Below the pieces are notes generated by a model. The model saw only the letters and a program-made list of their open reading frames with translations. It ran no database searches and was not told the DNA's origin. From Nitrobacter winogradskyi (GTDB taxonomy: Bacteria; Pseudomonadota; Alphaproteobacteria; Rhizobiales; Xanthobacteraceae), in contig NZ_BJNF01000016.1 in the NCBI RefSeq assembly GCF_006539545.1, positions 87,660-151,659 of the forward strand: a DNA stretch of 64,000 nucleotides, given 5' to 3'. Both the position numbers and the translations under genes were made by a program. Of this stretch, positions 16,418-25,020 are shown piece after piece; position 1 is the first letter of the stretch, and every line of letters begins with the position of its first letter.

Positions 16418-17845
16418 TCAATAGTTCCACTGGAGCTGGAATCTCACAACATCAGCCCTGTATCGTTCGTAAGGGGCGTTCGTCACATCGGTGCGATTCA
16501 TCATGTGATAAACCGCTGTAAGCTCAATCTCCTTCGTAAACTGCCATTCCAGGCCGAACTCCCAATCATTGACGTAGTTCTGTGGAGCGTTGCGCTCGAA
16601 CTTCTGCCCACCCTCGAAGTGCTGCCATTTAACGAACGGGAACAGCACGCCCCACTGTCCCGCATCATATTTGTAGTTTGCTAGAACATAACCGCCGCTG
16701 AGCGGAGCTTCGGTAAGCATGGTCTGAGTGTCGTTCAACCGAGGCCCACGTCCCCAGTTCCATTCCGCCTGAAACCCGAAGGGCTGGGGATAAAGGACAG
16801 CGTGCACCCCGATACGCTCATCCTTGAATCCTTTCGCGGGGGCGTTCATGATCGGAGTAATTCCGTTTACAGGGCCGGTCGATGTAACGAAGCGCCCATG
16901 TAAAGCCTGTACACCTGCTTCAAAGATCTGACCGTTGCCGAACATATACGGATAGGTGACGCGGGCGACCATATGCATATCATTATTCTGTTCAACCCGG
17001 TTGGCGCCCTGTCCATTGTAGAAACCGAAGGCGAACACGCCATAATCGCCCGATCCTTTCAGATTGTTCGCTACGAGGTCTTTGAACCGTTCGCGTATAT
17101 GAGCCGGGGCCCAGTAGAAGAACGCGCCGATGTCGCGCTCATCCCGACAGCAACTATTCAGCGCGTCGTTACGGTCAAGCGCAAGGCGATTCTGGCTGGA
17201 TTGCATGTTCTCAAAACTGAAGGGGACTTTTGATTGCCCGACCCTGACGCGGAATTCCTTTCTGTCATCGAAGGCAATATCGGCGTAGGCATCCCTTAGC
17301 TGGCCGAAATTACCTGTGCTGGAGCCGGACGGAGTACTGGCGAAATCAGGCTGTAGATACAGATAGAGATTATCGCTGACATCTCCGTACAAAATCAGAC
17401 GCGCCCGTCTGATGAATAAAGAGCTATTCTCGCCTACCGAGCGATCAGGCCAGTAGGAGACCGCATCCTTGTCTCCGCCCACGGTGCTGGCGTAGCGGAA
17501 TTGCGTATAGCCACGAATTTTGAGCTTATCGTACCACTCTTTTTTCTCCCTGGTTTTTACAACCGGGAGATCATTATCCTGCGCGACGGTGCGGTCTGCG
17601 ACGGCTTGTCCTGTATTTTTCTGTGCCTGGTGGCTTGAGCCCCTCTGCGCCCGCTGGCCTGAACCCTTCTTTATCTGCTGAAAAGTCCCCATCATCACCC
17701 TGTTCTTACCGGGCTCCGTGTAAACCTGCTTGGTAACTGTATCGACATACAGTTCCATTTCCTGGGCGCCGGCCGGGGTGAGCTGGGATGTAGCTAAAAC
17801 TAATCCAAAGCCGCATACTGCCGCGTTGAATTTCTTCTTATTCAT
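16418..17845 (-). CDS. Porin of the phosphate-selective porin O/P type
   Basis: This 475-residue outer-membrane beta-barrel protein has a signal peptide (residues 1-28, ending PAGAQ). A short linker rich in Gln, Ser and Lys follows, then a barrel of alternating amphipathic strands typical of OprO/OprP-like porins: LKIRGYTQFRYAS, SSLFIRRARLILYGDVSDNL, EFRVRVGQSKVPFSFEN. It ends in an aromatic residue (FQLQWNY), as required for BAM recognition. The start at 17845 has an AGAGGCGAAG ribosome-binding site. Substrate selectivity cannot be read; phosphate, pyrophosphate or other anions are possible. Base composition looks less GC-rich than neighbouring genes, and it sits beside decayed mobile DNA, suggesting acquisition. 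Confidence 0.88.
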   Translation of the reverse strand: MNKKKFNAAVCGFGLVLATSQLTPAGAQEMELYVDTVTKQVYTEPGKNRVMMGTFQQIKKGSGQRAQRGSSHQAQKNTGQAVADRTVAQDNDLPVVKTREKKEWYDKLKIRGYTQFRYASTVGGDKDAVSYWPDRSVGENSSLFIRRARLILYGDVSDNLYLYLQPDFASTPSGSSTGNFGQLRDAYADIAFDDRKEFRVRVGQSKVPFSFENMQSSQNRLALDRNDALNSCCRDERDIGAFFYWAPAHIRERFKDLVANNLKGSGDYGVFAFGFYNGQGANRVEQNNDMHMVARVTYPYMFGNGQIFEAGVQALHGRFVTSTGPVNGITPIMNAPAKGFKDERIGVHAVLYPQPFGFQAEWNWGRGPRLNDTQTMLTEAPLSGGYVLANYKYDAGQWGVLFPFVKWQHFEGGQKFERNAPQNYVNDWEFGLEWQFTKEIELTAVYHMMNRTDVTNAPYERYRADVVRFQLQWNY

Positions 17846-17953
17846 TATTGCTTCGCCTCTTTTCAGAGATCCCGTCACTGGAACCCATTGAAACCGGAGG
17901 CGTTATTTCACTCGCTTATGACACGCTTATTACACCGCGGAGGGTGAGGCCAT

Positions 17954-18562
17954 TTACCTGGCGGTAACGTCGTCTTCAAGCGTGTCGGGGTGTTGCTCGT
18001 GGATGAATTCGAGCGCGAAACCTTCTTCCAGATTTCGCACCACGCGGGCCAGCACCTTGCCGAGTGCGACCCTGGACTGCAGCGGGGGTGTCTTTTCAGC
18101 TGAGACGGCGGCGCCTGACATCGAGAGGTCGATGATCCGGCATGTCATCCTTGTACCATCCTCGAGGGCGAGGATCGCGATTGGGTTGCGGGGCACGATG
18201 CGGTCGTGGCGGCGATCCTCAGGAAGGTTGAGGATATCGCGGTTGGCGAGCCAGGTGAGTTGCGAGGCCAGCTTGTCGCGCTTGCGCGGGGTCGCGCTGA
18301 TGTTCATGGCGAACCCGCTGTCGATAATCCGGGTAATCCTGCCTTCGACCCGGCCGATGTGGTCGAGATAGACAATAACCCGGTCGCCGACATGGCCGAT
18401 ACCGGGCGCCAGCATGGCCAGCCCGCCGGGGGACATGTTGATAACCTGGCAGGGGAACTCGCGCCGATCCGGCAGCATGTAGCGGCCCAGCAGGTGAACC
18501 CTGACCCGCTGGAAGCGCCGGCGCTCAACCGGTAGGTTTGAGATTTTCTGCGCCAACGCCAT
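17954..18562 (-). CDS. Tandem PilZ-domain protein
   Basis: This 202-residue cytoplasmic protein has two PilZ domains, the c-di-GMP receptor module. The first has RRRFQRVRV with NMSPGGLAM; the second has DRRHDRIVPRNP with DLSMSGAAV. These give RxxxR and (D/N)xSxxG motifs in both. No output domain is fused, so it probably signals through protein interactions, for example on motility, cellulose synthesis or biofilm. The ATG at 18562 is preferred to the one 36 bases upstream. It is preceded by a fragment of the family B repeat. Confidence 0.88.
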   Translation of the reverse strand: MALAQKISNLPVERRRFQRVRVHLLGRYMLPDRREFPCQVINMSPGGLAMLAPGIGHVGDRVIVYLDHIGRVEGRITRIIDSGFAMNISATPRKRDKLASQLTWLANRDILNLPEDRRHDRIVPRNPIAILALEDGTRMTCRIIDLSMSGAAVSAEKTPPLQSRVALGKVLARVVRNLEEGFALEFIHEQHPDTLEDDVTAR

Positions 18563-18638
18563 AAATCGGCCCGCCGGTCGACCGGTGATCGGTATCAATA
18601 AACCCTACGATTGTCAGGGTTAACGCGGAGTTAGCCTG

Positions 18639-18663
18639 TAGTGTTTTCGAGCGAAGCATGTCT
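18639..18663 (-). repeat. Fragment of family B repeat
   Basis: GTGTTTTCGAGCGAAGCATG followed by TCTCC is the reverse complement of the CATGCTTCGCTCGAAAACGC block of the family B repeats. It lies between the PilZ gene and purB. Confidence 0.6.
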
Positions 18664-18701
18664 CCCCGCCTGATTTGGCGATTGGATGGCGGCTTGCGCG
18701 C

Positions 18702-20009
18702 TCAAGCGCTTCCGAACACCCGCTTGAAGATCGTATCGACGTGCTTGAGGTGATAATTGAGGTCGAACTGCTCGGCAATATCGGCGTCGGTGAGATATTT
18801 CGTCACCTCGGCATCGTTCTTCAGAAGCGTCTCGAAGTCACCTTCGCCGCGCCACACCGGCATGGCGTTGCGCTGAACCAGCTTGTAGGCATCCTCGCGG
18901 CTCGCGCCTTTTTGTGTGAGCGCGATCAGCACGCGTTGCGAATGCACGAGTCCGCCGAGACGGTCGAGGTTCTTTTGCATGGTGGCGGGATAGACCAGAA
19001 GCTTGTCGATGACGCCCGCGAGGCGATTGAGCGCGAAGTCGAGCGTCACGGTGGCGTCCGGGCCGATCATGCGTTCGACCGAGGAGTGCGAGATATCACG
19101 TTCATGCCATAGCGCGACATTCTCCAGAGCGGGGGTCACACAGGCGCGCACCATACGCGCCAGCCCCGTGATGTTTTCGGTCAGGACCGGGTTGCGCTTG
19201 TGCGGCATCGCCGACGAGCCTTTCTGGCCTTCGGAGAAGAACTCCTCGGCTTCCAGCACCTCGGTGCGTTGCAGATGGCGGATCTCGATGGCAAGCCGCT
19301 CCATCGACGACGCGATGACGCCGAGCGTCGCGAAGAACATCGCGTGGCGGTCACGCGGTATCACCTGGGTTGAGACCGGCTCGGGGATCAATCCCATCGC
19401 GCCCGCGACATGCTCTTCCACGCGCGGATCGATCTGGGCGAAGGTGCCGACCGCGCCCGATATCGCGCAGGTCGCGACCTCCCGGCGGGCCGCGGTCAGG
19501 CGCTCCCTGGCGCGCGAGAACTCCGCATAGGCGTAAGCCAACTTGAGGCCGAAGGTTACGGGTTCGGCGTGAATGCCGTGCGAGCGGCCGATGGTCGGCG
19601 TCATCTTGTGTTCGAACGCGCGGGTCTTCAGCGCCCCGAGCAGCTTATCGATATCGGCGATCAGGATATCGGCAGCCCGGGTGAGCTGCACGTTGAGGCA
19701 GGTGTCGAGCACGTCCGATGACGTCATGCCCTGATGCACGAAGCGCGCCTCGGGACCGACGATTTCGGCGAGGTGAGTGAGGAAGGCGATGACATCGTGC
19801 CTGGTTTCGCGCTCGATCTCGTCGATTCGCTGAATATCGAAAGTGGCGTCTTTCGCCTTGGCCCAGATAATCTCGGCCGCTTCCTTCGGAATTACGCCGA
19901 GTTCGGCCTGGGCATCCGCGGCGTGAGCCTCGATCTCGAACCAGATCTTGAAGCGGGTCTGCGGCTCCCAGATCGAAACCATTTCCGGGCGGGCGTAACG
20001 GGGGATCAT
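18702..20009 (-). CDS. purB: Adenylosuccinate lyase
   Basis: This 435-residue fumarase/aspartase-superfamily enzyme catalyses two steps of purine synthesis: SAICAR to AICAR plus fumarate, and adenylosuccinate to AMP plus fumarate. The superfamily signature EGQKGSSAMPHKRNP is present, as are the catalytic-histidine segment GRSHGIHAEPVTFGLK and the HQGMTSSDVLDT segment. Length is standard for the short bacterial PurB class. The start at the ATG giving MIPRYARPEM is the conserved N-terminus. It is divergent from the DUF1491 gene with 168 bases between. Confidence 0.97.
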   Translation of the reverse strand: MIPRYARPEMVSIWEPQTRFKIWFEIEAHAADAQAELGVIPKEAAEIIWAKAKDATFDIQRIDEIERETRHDVIAFLTHLAEIVGPEARFVHQGMTSSDVLDTCLNVQLTRAADILIADIDKLLGALKTRAFEHKMTPTIGRSHGIHAEPVTFGLKLAYAYAEFSRARERLTAARREVATCAISGAVGTFAQIDPRVEEHVAGAMGLIPEPVSTQVIPRDRHAMFFATLGVIASSMERLAIEIRHLQRTEVLEAEEFFSEGQKGSSAMPHKRNPVLTENITGLARMVRACVTPALENVALWHERDISHSSVERMIGPDATVTLDFALNRLAGVIDKLLVYPATMQKNLDRLGGLVHSQRVLIALTQKGASREDAYKLVQRNAMPVWRGEGDFETLLKNDAEVTKYLTDADIAEQFDLNYHLKHVDTIFKRVFGSA

Positions 20010-20177
20010 GAACGGTCCTTGAGTATTTCGGAGGATTTTCAAGCTCACGCTCTAGCAGAGCCGCCGGAAGCAGACAAACGACGGAAGCTGAAGAGCGGAC
20101 CCCATGCCTGCTCGACCCTGCCGCATCAATGCACAGGCCGCACTGGCATCGCCGTCGCGAATTGCGTATCGTCGTTC

Positions 20178-20525
20178 ATGATGCGTCTGAAGTCGAGCAT
20201 ATGGGTCGCTGCCTATCTGCGCCGTTGCCAGGGCGAGGGCGTTTTCGGGGCGGTGCGCCGCCGTGGCGCGGATGAGGCAGGCGCCGTATTCGTCAAGCTG
20301 GCGTTGCTCGACGGCAATGCGATGCTTTACGCCCCCGCGCCGCAGGCCGTATACGACGACAGTCGGCCCGTTGAGCGTGTGTTTGCGCCTTCGTCGGCCG
20401 AGCCTGTCGCCGAGCAGGCGATCGAAGATCGCCTTGCGAGAGAAGTTCGATTCGATCCGGATGCGTGGATCGTTGAAATCGAAGACAAGGCAGGGCGGCA
20501 TTTTCTCGACCTGGCGCGAGGATGA
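20178..20525 (+). CDS. DUF1491 family protein
   Basis: A 115-residue protein starting MMRLKSSIWVAAYLRRCQ, followed by GAVRRRGADEAGAVFVK and a C-terminal FDPDAWIVEIED segment. This pattern fits the alphaproteobacterial DUF1491 family. Function is unknown. Two adjacent ATG codons (20178 and 20181) are possible starts. It is divergent from purB, and in many relatives a DUF1491 gene is found near peptidoglycan or cell-cycle genes, but nothing here supports a specific role. Confidence 0.85.
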   Translation: MMRLKSSIWVAAYLRRCQGEGVFGAVRRRGADEAGAVFVKLALLDGNAMLYAPAPQAVYDDSRPVERVFAPSSAEPVAEQAIEDRLAREVRFDPDAWIVEIEDKAGRHFLDLARG

Positions 20526-20654
20526 GGGAGTACAGCCGAAGTTTCCCGCGACGGTGAGCCGCAGTTTTATGCCTCGATAAGACTTTTCTTTTGATCCGAG
20601 CTAACCATTTTAGGGGCACGTATCCTGCAGGAAAAGAGAGAAGAGGAACAACGT

Positions 20655-21593
20655 ATGAAATTGGCTAAGCGGGCGTCCGGCTTGATGAAGGCTTTCGCCG
20701 TCGTCCTGTCGTTGGCGCTGCCCTTGATGTTCGCTGTCTCGACAGCGGACGCCCGCATCGGTGGAGGCAAGAGCATGGGGTCGCGCGGCTCGCACACCTT
20801 CTCCGCGCCGCCCGCCACCAGCACCGCGCCGAACGCGGCGCGTCCGTTCGACCGCACCATGAGTCAACCCGGCCGTCCCGCCGCCGGCGCCGCGGCGGCT
20901 GGACGCTCCGCCCGGCCGGGCATGGGGATGCTCGGCGGTCTCGCCGCCGGTTTTCTCGGCGCTGGCTTGTTGGGCATGCTGTTCGGCGGCGGTCTGTTCG
21001 GCGGCCTCGAAGGTCTGTCGTCCATCATCGGCCTGGTGCTCCAGGTCGGCCTGATCTATCTCCTCGTGCGTTTTGCGATGTCGTGGTGGCAGCGGCGTAA
21101 TGCGCCTGCCTATGCCGGACCGACGCCGGGACCCGCTGCTCAAACCAATGCCCGCAGCGGTCTCGGTTTCGGTTCGATGTCAAACGCCGCGCCGCTGGAA
21201 ATCACGCCATCCGATTATGAGACCTTTGAGCGCCTGCTCGGAGATATCCAGGCCGCGTGGTCGAAAGAAGAGGTCAATACCCTGCACACGCTGGCGACGC
21301 CGGAAATGGTGTCGTACTTCACCGAAGATCTCCGGGCCAACGAGGCCCGCGGCGTTGTCAACACGGTGTCAGACGTCAAGCTTCTGCAGGGCGATCTTGC
21401 GGAAGCATGGCGCGAGGGCGTGACCGACTATGCCACGGTGGCGCTGCGCTACTCGCTGATCGACAAGACCACTGAGCGCGCCAGCGGCCGCATCGTGGAT
21501 GGCGGCGACCAGCCGCAGGAAGCGGCCGAGATCTGGACCTTCGCGCGCCGGGATGGAGGAAAGTGGGAGTTGTCGGCCATCCAGCAGACCTGA
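20655..21593 (+). CDS. Tim44-like domain membrane protein
   Basis: This 312-residue protein has an N-terminal signal or anchor (residues 10-34), then a Pro/Ala/Gly-rich linker. A Gly-rich hydrophobic region (MLGGLAAGFLGAGLLGML) and a transmembrane segment (LVLQVGLIYLLVRFAMSWW) follow. The Tim44 fold occupies about residues 180-312 (SDYETFERLLGDIQAAW ... IWTFARRDGGKWELSAIQQT). Bacterial Tim44-like proteins, such as TimA of Caulobacter, are related to the mitochondrial import motor component, but their bacterial role is poorly known. An AGAGAAGAGG ribosome-binding site precedes the ATG. A terminator-like hairpin follows the gene. Confidence 0.9.
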   Translation: MKLAKRASGLMKAFAVVLSLALPLMFAVSTADARIGGGKSMGSRGSHTFSAPPATSTAPNAARPFDRTMSQPGRPAAGAAAAGRSARPGMGMLGGLAAGFLGAGLLGMLFGGGLFGGLEGLSSIIGLVLQVGLIYLLVRFAMSWWQRRNAPAYAGPTPGPAAQTNARSGLGFGSMSNAAPLEITPSDYETFERLLGDIQAAWSKEEVNTLHTLATPEMVSYFTEDLRANEARGVVNTVSDVKLLQGDLAEAWREGVTDYATVALRYSLIDKTTERASGRIVDGGDQPQEAAEIWTFARRDGGKWELSAIQQT

Positions 21594-21614
21594 CCGGTCA
21601 GGATGATCATCGAA

Positions 21615-21647
21615 AGGCGTCGCGATAGCATCGTGGCGCCTTTTTTG
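21615..21647 (+). terminator. Rho-independent terminator after the Tim44-like gene
   Basis: AAGGCGTCGCGAT pairs with ATCGTGGCGCCTT, allowing G-U pairs, around an AGC loop, followed immediately by a run of T residues. It lies 22 bases after the stop codon. Confidence 0.8.
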
Positions 21648-21689
21648 TTTTGCGCTGAACGAAGGGCTGAAAATGTTCTGGAGCGGCTT

Positions 21690-21800
21690 TAAGCGAAGCA
21701 TGTCCTCGGGCTGACCCGAGGACGGGCACCGGTTCGCGTGAAGAAAACGCGTCAAAACAAAATCATGGAGCCCGCTGCTGATTCCATCAGAAGCGGAAGG
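21690..21800 (-). repeat. Dispersed intergenic repeat, family B (reverse orientation)
   Basis: Read on the minus strand, it shows the same blocks as 13801-13920: GCTTCTGATGGAATCAGCAG, TTTTGACGCGTTTTCTTCAC, GCGAACCGG and GAGGACATGCTTCGCTT. It fills the gap between the Tim44-like gene and the convergent GFA-family gene. Confidence 0.8.
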
Positions 21801-21838
21801 GCTCGGGCACGAAAACGTTATGGCGAAAGCGCGGGGTT

Positions 21839-22198
21839 TCAGAGACTGCGTCCGTCGACCGGCGTCAATGTAAGACGGGACAGCTCGATGCCGTCGATGC
21901 AACTCACATTGAGGGCGACCACCTCGGTGCCATCAGGTTTCTTGCCGCGCGCGAATACCTCGACGCCGCAGTCGATGCAAAGCTGATGCCGGATCATTTG
22001 CCTGTTGAACAGGTATTCCCTGAGGTTATCCTCGCCCGCCCGGAGTTGAAAACTTTGAGGCGCGAGAAATGTGATGTGCAATCCCTTCTTGGTGCAGATC
22101 GAGCAGTTGCACGCGGTCACCATGGCAAGATCCGTCGTGCACTCGAAGCGCACCTGGCCGCAATGGCAGCCGCCTGTGTAAGTTTTCTCATCCTGCAT
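21839..22198 (-). CDS. GFA (glutathione-dependent formaldehyde-activating / CENP-V) family protein
   Basis: This 119-residue protein has the zinc-binding cysteines of the GFA fold: GGCHCGQVRF near the N-terminus, CNCSICTKKG in the middle and CIDCGVEVF later. That gives the CxC, CxCxxC and CxxC ligand groups. The founding member Gfa was proposed to catalyse glutathione-formaldehyde adduct formation, but most homologues are of unknown function, and the activity of Gfa itself is disputed. It is a stand-alone gene, convergent with the Tim44-like gene across a repeat. Confidence 0.9.
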   Translation of the reverse strand: MQDEKTYTGGCHCGQVRFECTTDLAMVTACNCSICTKKGLHITFLAPQSFQLRAGEDNLREYLFNRQMIRHQLCIDCGVEVFARGKKPDGTEVVALNVSCIDGIELSRLTLTPVDGRSL

Positions 22199-22294
22199 TT
22201 TTGACCCTCCAACGCAAAGCCTGGAGAGAATACCAGATCGCCGCGACGACTGGCAGCGAATCCCGGCCGAGGCAGTTCCGATGGTTCGCGCCGT

Positions 22295-22765
22295 TTACTC
22301 GTCGATGCCGCGGGACACCGCGATGGCGGAACTGGTCTTGGTGCGGGTGCAATGCATGTTCAGCCGCCGGAAGCGCGTCTGCACGTCGTCGCCGCGTAAC
22401 AGGCCCATGCGTTTCATGCAGCGGGTCGCGCCTCTCAACGTGTCGGCGATCGGGATCGTGAAGATGATGGCGGAGGCTCGCGCCACCAGATCGTAAAACT
22501 CGGGATTCGGTTTGCGGGTGTCTGTGCCCGCGATAAGTTCATTGGTGAACTTGCGGTTGGAGCAACCGAGGATCAACTGCGTGGTCGCGGGATGCGACAG
22601 GTAAATCACATTGGCTGCGGTCTTGCCGATGTTCAGGCCGTCGATCTGGCTTTTAAGTTGCGCGGCCAGATCGTCGCAGCGGTCGGCGAGGGCTGGTAGA
22701 GGGGCAAGCATCGTCGCCGCGGCAACACAAAGGCTGGCGGTGAGGCAGCGGCGCGAGCTTGTCAT
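22295..22765 (-). CDS. Hypothetical exported protein
   Basis: This 156-residue protein has a signal peptide (residues 1-27, ending PALA). The mature chain has four Cys residues spaced to allow disulphides (DRCDDLAA, GCSNRKF, TRCMKRMG, MHCTRTK). I do not recognise a family. It is upstream of the GFA gene on the same strand with a 96-base gap, and may or may not be cotranscribed with it. Confidence 0.65.
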   Translation of the reverse strand: MTSSRRCLTASLCVAAATMLAPLPALADRCDDLAAQLKSQIDGLNIGKTAANVIYLSHPATTQLILGCSNRKFTNELIAGTDTRKPNPEFYDLVARASAIIFTIPIADTLRGATRCMKRMGLLRGDDVQTRFRRLNMHCTRTKTSSAIAVSRGIDE

Positions 22766-22899
22766 TCAACGATCTCCCGAAAAAACAATCAAGCTGGTCG
22801 GCGGTGGATACGTTCGTATTCGAGTCTGCCAAACTACGTCTCAAGGCCTGATGGCGTACTCCGAACAGTCATGGAATCGCGGGGCGCACGAGGCACGGA

Positions 22900-23868
22900 T
22901 CACGGCTCCAGCGTCACCTGCAAGCCGTCGTCGCTCTCGACATGCACATAACGCGGCGCGATCGGACGACCCCGTCCGCTAGCCACGGTGACGATGTCTT
23001 CGAGCGAAGCGATGCGCGCATCCGCCTCTGGCCGGGAAAGGATCAAATCGGCGTGAAACAGACCTTCGGACTCAAGTCCTGTTGAATCGATCTGGGCGGC
23101 CGCAAGTGTCGCAAGGCTGTTCTCGAACTCTTCGGCATCGCGAAAACGGCGCTGGATGAAGGTTACGCCGCCCAGCTTTTCCGTGACCAGGCCACGCTGG
23201 GCGAAGGTCTTTTCAAGCGCGTCATAAGGAAACATTCGCAGCACGAAGGAAATGATCCATGGCTTCTTGTCGGTTGCATCGAGCAGCTTGCTGAACGTCT
23301 TTTCGGTGACATAGCCGATGCATCCCGTGGACAGAATGACGTCGACAGGCTTGATGATGCGCGTGTCTTCCGCGGAAAGCGGCTGGCTCTCGAGGTCGGC
23401 GACGATACCCTGATCGAGAAGTCCGACGCGCGTCGCATAGCGAACGGCCGGCGCAGATACGTCGAGGCCGATAAACCGTGCGAGACCATGATCGGGCCAG
23501 CCCGCATAGAAGTTGCGGTCGAGCTGCATCAGCTCTTCGGAAGACACGGCCTTGATCTCGCGCCGGGCGTAGCGATGGCGCAGGCTGCCGAAGGTCAGCG
23601 GGAAGCGATGCACGGCGGCGTTGATGCCGTATGAGCAGCCGACATCGAGCACGACTGGTTTGGATTCGGTGACGGAAGCCTTGGCGGATAGTATCTGGCG
23701 GATGACCGGCTCGGCGACATCGGTGATCATGTAGTCGAGGTCGCCCAGGGTCGAGAAATACGACCTTGGATCGTCCTGGATGTAGATGTCATCGAAGACC
23801 GCCTTGGCCTGATTGATCCGGGAGAAATCCACCTTTAACAATGCTTCGTCCTTTTTCGAGAGCCCCAT
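22900..23868 (-). CDS. Class I SAM-dependent methyltransferase
   Basis: This 322-residue protein has the SAM-binding motif I VVLDVGCSYGINAA in its first third and a motif-IV-like segment VDVILSTGCIGYVTE. A C-terminal extension carries FHADLILSRPEADA. No organelle or membrane signals are seen. The fold is clear but the methyl acceptor is not: the long insertion between motif I and the GLDVSAP strand is unlike standard small-molecule methyltransferases. It is divergent from the SET-domain gene (182 bases between them). Confidence 0.8.
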   Translation of the reverse strand: MGLSKKDEALLKVDFSRINQAKAVFDDIYIQDDPRSYFSTLGDLDYMITDVAEPVIRQILSAKASVTESKPVVLDVGCSYGINAAVHRFPLTFGSLRHRYARREIKAVSSEELMQLDRNFYAGWPDHGLARFIGLDVSAPAVRYATRVGLLDQGIVADLESQPLSAEDTRIIKPVDVILSTGCIGYVTEKTFSKLLDATDKKPWIISFVLRMFPYDALEKTFAQRGLVTEKLGGVTFIQRRFRDAEEFENSLATLAAAQIDSTGLESEGLFHADLILSRPEADARIASLEDIVTVASGRGRPIAPRYVHVESDDGLQVTLEP

Positions 23869-24050
23869 TATCGTTTACGCTTCCAGCGCACGAGTTGCTT
23901 ATTGCAGAAACCAGGGCGAAGATAAACCCATATGCCGTGAGGGACGGTCAACACGCATGGAGGGAGACACCTGACAATTGCCGTGGAATCATGCAAAACA
24001 GCGCATTCACGAAGCTCGTCATCATCAGTGAGCATTTCAGTTAGCCGATC

Positions 24051-24641
24051 ATGCCTGTCATCTCTCCGAATAAGCCTTACCGCATCGGTCGCTCCCGCAC
24101 CGGGCTCGGCCTCTTCGCCACCAAGCCAATCAAGAAGGGCACGAAGATTATCCGATACGTCGGACGCCTGCTCGATTGCACCAAGGAGAAGGACGACGCG
24201 GTCGAGAACAAGTATCTCTTCCAGATCACCAGCCGCTGGACCATCGACGGTTCCATGCGCTCGAACATCGCGCGCTATATCAACCATTCCTGTAAACCGA
24301 ACGCGGAGTCGGACGTCCGCAAGGTCAAGCGCCGCGTTGATATTCGCGCCATCAAGGACATCGCGCCTGGCGAGGAGATCAACTACGATTACGGCACCGA
24401 ATATTTCAAGGAGTATCTGAAGCCGATCGGCTGCAAATGCGACGCCTGCGAAAGGAAGCGAAAGAAGCTGCGTGCGGCGGCGCGCGAGGAAAAGAAACAC
24501 TCTCTGGCGAGCGCTGAAAAGAGCGCCGGCGCCGTGCGCGGCCGCAGAAAGCTGAACGGGCACAAGGCGCATTCCGCCGCTCCAAAGAAGTCGAAGGCGC
24601 TGCCGACCGCCAAGGGCGGACGATCAAAGAAGCCTTCTTGA
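24051..24641 (+). CDS. SET-domain protein-lysine methyltransferase with basic tail
   Basis: This 196-residue protein is built from a SET domain (about residues 8-118) with RSRTGLGLFATKPIKKGTKI and the SAM-binding and knot motif RYINHSCKPN (N78-H79-S80-C81). The C-terminal motif ends in YDYGTEYF. A post-SET cysteine cluster follows (C128, C130, C133) and would coordinate zinc with C81. A Lys/Arg/Ala-rich tail (residues 140-196) resembles histone-H1-like tails and could bind nucleic acid. SET proteins are typical of eukaryotes but occur in scattered bacteria, where their targets are mostly unknown. All core motifs are intact, so activity is likely. Confidence 0.9.
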   Translation: MPVISPNKPYRIGRSRTGLGLFATKPIKKGTKIIRYVGRLLDCTKEKDDAVENKYLFQITSRWTIDGSMRSNIARYINHSCKPNAESDVRKVKRRVDIRAIKDIAPGEEINYDYGTEYFKEYLKPIGCKCDACERKRKKLRAAAREEKKHSLASAEKSAGAVRGRRKLNGHKAHSAAPKKSKALPTAKGGRSKKPS

Positions 24642-25020
24642 AACCGTTGATCTGCTGTTGCCGCTTTCATGCGGTCACCTTGACCCCGCGTTGGCGGTGG
24701 CGGGAAGGTTGGGCAGTTCTGTGAAAAGATCCCGTAAACGCTCCTGAACCCTGTGTTTCCGACAGAACGGAGCCTTTCTGCTTCTGATGGAATCAGAAGC
24801 GGGGTTCTAAGATATTGTCTTGACGCGTTTTATTCATGCAGACCGGTACTTCATTCGCCGGGAAACGCCATATATCCTGACATGAGACCAGGGCGGGAGG
24901 GAGAGTGTGGCAGCTATCCGCTCGCGTCCCGCTCAAAATAGATGCCGATCACGTTGATGGTTTTTGGAATCCATCCGCTCCGGAATCATCGTGATCCGGG
25001 CCAGGATAGGGAGCAGGATC
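24642..25020. other. Intergenic region with family B repeat, no gene seen
   Basis: The 379 bases between the SET gene and the thiolase hold no convincing gene. A family B repeat lies at 24780-24870. The remaining 150 bases before the thiolase are the probable promoter region of the valine-degradation cluster. Confidence 0.6.
24780..24870 (+). repeat. Dispersed intergenic repeat, family B (3'-truncated)
   Basis: GCTTCTGATGGAATCAGAAG then CGGGGTTCTAAGATATTGTC and TTGACGCGTTTTATTCATGC match the first two thirds of the copy at 13801-13920. The terminal GCTTCGCTCGAAAACGC block is missing. Confidence 0.75.
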
